Assembly (NCBI RefSeq): GCF_018613795.1
Contig: NZ_JAGGPN010000038.1
Coordinates: forward strand, 124,001-188,000
Reading direction: 5' to 3'
From: Arthrobacter sp. ISL-65
GTDB lineage: Bacteria; Actinomycetota; Actinomycetes; Actinomycetales; Micrococcaceae
DNA: 64,000 bases
Positions 59,958 to 64,000 of the stretch are shown in pieces. The stretch's first letter is position 1. Each line of letters opens with the position of its first letter. Both the position numbers and the translations under genes were made by a program. The notes under the pieces are model-generated. The model had not been told where the DNA came from, searched no databases, and saw nothing but the letters and a program-made list of their open reading frames with translations.

Positions 59958-61115
59958 TCACAGCGACCGCCGGATACGAACTGCCGCCACACCCGCCGCC
60001 CCGGCAAGCGCGAGGAGCCCTGCACCCCACCACACCTGCGGCTCAATAGTCCCATTCCGTGACAGGCCCATGACAGCAGTTTCGGCTGGTCCGCTCATGT
60101 ATGGCGAGCTGATCGTCGCCATGTTGTTGGGTCCCGCGAGCTGCGCCGAGCCCCAGACTCCGCCGGCAACGCCCGCGGCCGAGCGTCCCCGCAGGCTGGC
60201 GCCGCCTGACAGACCCGTGATTTCCCCGAACGGGCTCGCGTCCGCGGACGGGGTTTCGGTGGTCGCTGCGGTACCTTCGGCCGCCGGTGCCGGGGATCCG
60301 GGGGCGGATCCGGCAGGCGCCGATCCGGCCGGCGCTGATCCGGCCGGGGAAGAGCCGCCGGTTCCGGCCGGGGATCCTGACCAGGTGCCCGACGGCGACG
60401 AGGTGCCCGACGGCGACGGGGTTCCCGACTGCGACGGAGTTCCCGTTCCCGTTGAGGACTGCGTGCCCGAGGGCTGTGTTTCGGACGGTTCAGGGGCTTC
60501 CGGAGAGCCTGATGGCCGGGCTGGCCGGGAGGGCGTCGCCGTTCCGGAAGAGGTCGGGGCTTCCGAGGAGGTCGGCGCGGGCGACGGCGCCGGCTCGGTG
60601 TGACCCGGCTCGGTGTGACCCGGATCGGACGGCGCCGGAGCGGCCTGCGTGGGCGCGGCCGAGGCAGTAATCGACGGGTCAGGCGTCGGGCTGGCTGTGA
60701 GGGTCACAGATGGAACCGGCGTCGGGACCAGCGGCGCCAGCGTCGGCGGGAGCGATTCAGAGGGCGACGGCTCGTCCGTTGGCGAAGGCTCGGTGGGGCC
60801 GGCCGCTCCGCCGTCCGACTTCCCGCCGTTCGACTTGCCTTCGCCCTTGCGGTGATTCGACAGGGCGGCAGCCGCCCAGGCTTCGAGGCCGGCGGCGTCG
60901 ACAGTAGCGCCGAGCCCCGTCCCTGCAGCACTGCCGGTCTGCTCCGAATCGCCCAGCAGGTCGGATGCGGGCAGCTCGGACGCAGCAGCGTTGGATGCAG
61001 GAACCCCTGCGGACAAGACCAGTACCGCTCCGAACGCTGCCGCTGCTGTGCCGCGCCGAAGACCCCCATGGAAACCAGTCAGCGAACGAAAACCATCGGA
61101 CTTCTGATTGACCAT
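59958..61115 (-). CDS. Secreted Pro/Ser/Thr/Gly-rich surface protein
   Basis: 385 aa, no family recognised. A signal peptide (about 1-45; AAAAFGAVLVLSAGVPASNA), a short helical part (GLEAWAAAALSNHRK), about 200 residues of low-complexity P/S/T/G with PAGSA repeats, a small C-terminal domain and a final helix with RRSL (VWWGAGLLALAGAAGVAAV). This looks like a membrane-anchored stalk protein; no LPxTG is seen. It interrupts the haem cluster between cgoX and hemQ on the same strand. Confidence 0.7.
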   Translation of the reverse strand: MVNQKSDGFRSLTGFHGGLRRGTAAAAFGAVLVLSAGVPASNAAASELPASDLLGDSEQTGSAAGTGLGATVDAAGLEAWAAAALSNHRKGEGKSNGGKSDGGAAGPTEPSPTDEPSPSESLPPTLAPLVPTPVPSVTLTASPTPDPSITASAAPTQAAPAPSDPGHTEPGHTEPAPSPAPTSSEAPTSSGTATPSRPARPSGSPEAPEPSETQPSGTQSSTGTGTPSQSGTPSPSGTSSPSGTWSGSPAGTGGSSPAGSAPAGSAPAGSAPGSPAPAAEGTAATTETPSADASPFGEITGLSGGASLRGRSAAGVAGGVWGSAQLAGPNNMATISSPYMSGPAETAVMGLSRNGTIEPQVWWGAGLLALAGAAGVAAVRIRRSL

Positions 61116-61200
61116 AGTCATCGACCCTAGACACAATTTCGCGCTGGGGAAAACTTGCGGACAGGCCAGCCAGGAGGTATCGCGGGCGGCGGGTAAGCTG

Positions 61201-61223
61201 CCTCCCGGGAACCGTCCGGGAGG
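61201..61223 (-). terminator. Hairpin after cgoX
   Basis: CCTCCCGG and CCGGGAGG with a 7-nt loop, 10 bp past the stop; no T tract. Confidence 0.45.
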
Positions 61224-61232
61224 TGGGGGCGC

Positions 61233-62717
61233 CTACGCCAGGAAGGCCACGACCTGCTTTTTCGTGTCGGCCACCACAGCCGCCAGCCCGTTGCCGGCCA
61301 GCCAGCCGCCGACCATCAGCAGTCCGTCCGTGCCGGCGCAGATCTGCCGGACTTCAGCGACCCGCTGCCGGTGCCCCACAGCGGCAAACGGCAGCGCTCC
61401 GGCCCAGCTGACGACGTCCCAGTCCACCAGCGTCTCCCGTGTGACGGGCACCGTCAGCAGCGCTGACGCATCCTGCAAAGCCGTGTCAAGCAATGCCTCA
61501 TCCGATGCCGATTGCGGCCCCGGCACGGCGCCAGCCGCAGCGGCTGACACCCCCTCGCTGCGTCCGTAGGAGAGCCGCAGCACGTGCCTGCCGCGTCCGG
61601 CCGCCTCCGCCACCCAGTCCCATTTGCCGGTGGCATGCGTAAGGGCCTTCGCCTGGATTCCCTGCGTTTGCGGGGCCACCAGGATTCCCGTGCCGCGCGG
61701 CCGCCGGTCCAGCGCGGGGAGGTCAACAACGAGTGTCACAAGTTTGACTACAGGCCCGGGCCCGGGCTGATGCCCGGCCAGCGCCGGGACCGCTTCCCGG
61801 AGGAGCCGCACTGCGGACGGTCCGTCCAGGGCAACCACCAAAACGTCGGCCGCGTAGCTGCCCTCCCCCGCCGCTACCTCCCAGCCGTTCGGGGTCCGTT
61901 CAGCGGCCGTCGCTGCCGCCCCCGCCAGCAGTTGCACGCCGCGCGCCCGGAGGTCCGCCACGAGCTCTGTGACGAGGGTGTGCATGCCGCCCTTCAGGCC
62001 GGCGACGGCGGAGCCTGCCTTGGCAGGTTTGCCCTGCGTTGGGGAGCTCGGAGTTGGCGTGGTTTGCGTTCCTGCCCCCTTGCGCTGGGCAGCCACGGCC
62101 GCAGCCAGCGAACCGTGCCGGGTGATGCCCGCCCGGAGGCCCGGGGCCACCATATCGACGTCGAGCAGTCCGGGGTCAGCCGAATGCACGCCGCCCACCA
62201 CAGGTTCCACCAGCCGCTCGAGGACCCGTCGTCCCATCCGGGCCCGCACCAGCGCGGAGACGCTGGAAACCTCGGCGGTGGTCCCCACGGAGGCGGGCAG
62301 CAGCTTGTCCAGCGAGGCGCGCAGCGAGCCGCCCAGGCCCAGCGAGCGGCGGACCTCCGGGTCCCACGGATTGGCCGGGATGCCCAGAACACCGGTCTTG
62401 GGAAGTTCACGGGGGCCGCCCGGCAGCTGCACCCAGGCGCCGCCGGGCCGCGGGGCAACAATATGCCCGCCCAGCCCCAGTTCAGCGGCCAGGTCAGCCA
62501 CAGCGGTGGAACGGGTGGCGAAGGACTCGGCCCCGCTGTCCAGGGTCAGCCCGGCCACGTCATGCCTGCCGACGCAGCCTCCCCAGGCTTCGGCAGCTTC
62601 CAGCACCGTGGTGCGGAGGCCCGCCCGGGCCAGTTCCCGGGCGGCCAGGAGCCCGGAGATGCCGCCGCCCACCACCAGTGCCGTGCGTCCGGCAACCGGA
62701 GGACTGCCCGCAGCCAC
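61233..62717 (-). CDS. hemY: Coproporphyrinogen III oxidase CgoX (HemY type)
   Basis: 494 aa FAD enzyme of the protoporphyrinogen-oxidase family. VVGGGISGLLAARELARAG binds FAD; LDSGAESFATRSTAVADLAA and PVVGGVHSADP are family markers. In actinobacteria such proteins act on coproporphyrinogen. GTG start 5 bp after hemE. Confidence 0.93.
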   Translation of the reverse strand: MAAGSPPVAGRTALVVGGGISGLLAARELARAGLRTTVLEAAEAWGGCVGRHDVAGLTLDSGAESFATRSTAVADLAAELGLGGHIVAPRPGGAWVQLPGGPRELPKTGVLGIPANPWDPEVRRSLGLGGSLRASLDKLLPASVGTTAEVSSVSALVRARMGRRVLERLVEPVVGGVHSADPGLLDVDMVAPGLRAGITRHGSLAAAVAAQRKGAGTQTTPTPSSPTQGKPAKAGSAVAGLKGGMHTLVTELVADLRARGVQLLAGAAATAAERTPNGWEVAAGEGSYAADVLVVALDGPSAVRLLREAVPALAGHQPGPGPVVKLVTLVVDLPALDRRPRGTGILVAPQTQGIQAKALTHATGKWDWVAEAAGRGRHVLRLSYGRSEGVSAAAAGAVPGPQSASDEALLDTALQDASALLTVPVTRETLVDWDVVSWAGALPFAAVGHRQRVAEVRQICAGTDGLLMVGGWLAGNGLAAVVADTKKQVVAFLA

Positions 62718-62722
62718 GGCCT

Positions 62723-63817
62723 CTACTCCGGAGAGATGGAGTGGATGAGTTCGACGACGCGAGTCAGGACGTCCGGGTCCGTCTCCGGCGGCACGCCATG
62801 GCCGAGGTTCAGCACGTGGCCGGGGGCCGCAGCACCCGATGCGATGACCTCGCGGACGTGCGCCTCAAGGACCTCCCACGGGGCGGACAGGAGTGCCGGA
62901 TCGATGTTGCCCTGCAGCGGGACGGTGCCGCCCAGCCTGCGGTTGGCCTCGTCCAGCGGCAGCCGGTAGTCCACGCCTACGACGTCAACACCGACGTCGC
63001 GCATGGCCACCAGAAGCTCCGAGGTGCCGGTGCCGAAGTGAATCAGCGGGGCGGCCAGGTCGCGGACGTGGTCCAGGGCGCGGGACGAGGCTGCGGCGAC
63101 GAAGCGGGTGTAGTCGGCCAGGCCGAGGGAGCCCGCCCACGAGTCAAACAGCTGGCCCGCGGAGGCGCCCGCCTCCAGCTGGGCGCGCAGGAACAGGCCG
63201 GAGGCATCCGCGGCCCAGTTGGCCAGCGCCGTCCACGTCTCGGGGTCAGCGTGCATCATGGTGCGCGGGCCAAGGTGGTCCCGGGAGGGCCGGCCCTCCA
63301 CCATGTAGGCGGCCAGTGTGAAAGGCGCGCCGGCGAAGCCGATGAGCGGGGTCTTGCCGAGCTGATCCACCGTCATCCGGACGGCTTCCCGGATGGGTTC
63401 CAGCGACTCCTCAGTGAGGCGGGGCAATGCGGCGACGTCGGCGGCGGTCCGCACGGGCTTGTCCAGGACCGGCCCGACGCCGGGCACGATGTCAACGCCG
63501 ACGCCGGCCAGCTTCAGGGGAATGACAATGTCAGAGAAGAAGATGCCCGCATCAACGTCGTGCCGGCGCACCGGCTGCAGGGTGATTTCCGAGGCCAGTT
63601 CGGGGCGCAGGCAGGAATCCAGCATGGCAACGCCCTCGCGGACCTTCAGGTATTCCGGCAGGGAACGCCCCGCCTGGCGCATGAACCACACCGGGCGGCG
63701 GCTTGGCTTGCCGCCGCGGTACGCCGTAATAAGCGGAGAGTCAGCAGTGCGTCCGTCGCGAAGCGGATGGCCTGCGTCGAGTCCGGTACCGGCGGGTGTT
63801 ACAGCGCTAGAAGTCAT
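62723..63817 (-). CDS. hemE: Uroporphyrinogen decarboxylase HemE
   Basis: 364 aa. RPVWFMRQAGRSLPEY is the family signature with active-site Arg residues; catalytic Asp in ITLQPVRRHDVDAGIFFSD; GFAGAPFTLAAYMVEG and GHVLNLGHGVPPETDP follow. The ATG at 63817 is chosen over the open frame to 63913. Confidence 0.95.
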   Translation of the reverse strand: MTSSAVTPAGTGLDAGHPLRDGRTADSPLITAYRGGKPSRRPVWFMRQAGRSLPEYLKVREGVAMLDSCLRPELASEITLQPVRRHDVDAGIFFSDIVIPLKLAGVGVDIVPGVGPVLDKPVRTAADVAALPRLTEESLEPIREAVRMTVDQLGKTPLIGFAGAPFTLAAYMVEGRPSRDHLGPRTMMHADPETWTALANWAADASGLFLRAQLEAGASAGQLFDSWAGSLGLADYTRFVAAASSRALDHVRDLAAPLIHFGTGTSELLVAMRDVGVDVVGVDYRLPLDEANRRLGGTVPLQGNIDPALLSAPWEVLEAHVREVIASGAAAPGHVLNLGHGVPPETDPDVLTRVVELIHSISPE

Positions 63818-63934
63818 GCCTTTGATTGTGCCCAAAATCGCCCCTAAAAGATAACGACAGGCTGTCACCCGCGGCAGTCCCACTAAGGGGTGGCAGGAAT
63901 CACAGGCCCGCAAACCGGGTATCCGGATAAAGGG

Positions 63935-63965
63935 TTGTTCTACGCGCCTGCGAAAAAGCTATGAT
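63935..63965 (+). promoter_or_regulatory. Possible hemA promoter
   Basis: TTGTTC (63935-63940) and TATGAT (63960-63965), spacer 19 bp. The GTG of hemA is 10 bp past the -10, so the mRNA may have almost no leader. Confidence 0.4.
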
Positions 63966-63974
63966 TGTCGTGCT

Positions 63975-64000
63975 GTGGTTCTTTTCTCATTGGTGGCTAC
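63975..64000 (+). CDS. hemA: Start of glutamyl-tRNA reductase HemA, cut by the window edge
   Basis: 26 bp encode VVLFSLVA from a GTG, which fits the N-terminus of Arthrobacter-type HemA. Divergent from hemE and the only haem step missing so far. Too short for certainty. Confidence 0.45.

Overview
The window is high-GC actinobacterial DNA, most like Arthrobacter or a close relative (Micrococcales). The evidence is the gene content: adnA-adnB with uvrD2 and nudC next to a UPF0182 protein, a PDZ/Lon-type protein and a PF10103 metalloprotease (an order also known from Mycobacterium), a coproporphyrin-type haem pathway, SigK/RskA, and frequent GTG/TTG starts. No plasmid, phage or CRISPR signature was seen. 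About 50 genes were assigned; the first and last run off the window edges. Names rest on recognising protein motifs by eye; no database search was possible.

Layout. 1-7 kb: a peptide-type solute-binding lipoprotein, mnmA, a ferredoxin-reductase-like flavoprotein, an IscS/NifS cysteine desulfurase, a SufR-like regulator with a C-terminal cysteine cluster, and a DoxX membrane protein. Three related 29-bp dyads lie before the flavoprotein, the regulator and doxX; two of them cover good -10 boxes. 7.2-7.9 kb: a decayed IS481-family element between CTAG sites, with a solo copy of its left end at 14.9 kb. 8-14 kb: an IclR regulator, a divergent NitT/TauT-type ABC transporter, a CaiB/BaiF CoA-transferase and an HMG-CoA-lyase-like enzyme, which look like one uptake and degradation unit for an organic acid. 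14-21.7 kb: flavin-reductase-like protein, a J-domain protein, trmL, sigK-rskA, a TipA-type MerR regulator with a 19-bp-spacer promoter, a PIG-L deacetylase and etfBA. 21.8-29 kb: htrA with an ECF-like promoter, a TPM-domain membrane protein next to pspA, photolyase and a b-type cytochrome. 29.3-29.7 kb: two initiator tRNA genes.

29.9-49.5 kb is the conserved block: UPF0182, the PDZ/S16 protein, the PF10103 protein, a YgjP-like metallopeptidase coupled to uvrD2, nudC, an APH-like protein, and a coupled operon of an alkyltransferase-like protein, adnA and adnB, followed by a DEDDh exonuclease. 49.5-52.6 kb is the methionine importer metNIQ. 52.6-64 kb is the haem block: hemE-cgoX(hemY), a secreted P/S/T-rich protein, and hemQ-hemH-hemC-hemD-hemB-LLM-hemL, with the start of hemA diverging at the right edge. 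Together these give nearly the whole route from glutamyl-tRNA to haem through coproporphyrin.

The strongest candidate for something undescribed is the 2.7-6.6 kb locus: an apparent Fe-S-sensing repressor, cotranscribed with a cysteine desulfurase, that would switch a flavin reductase and a DoxX protein through a shared operator.
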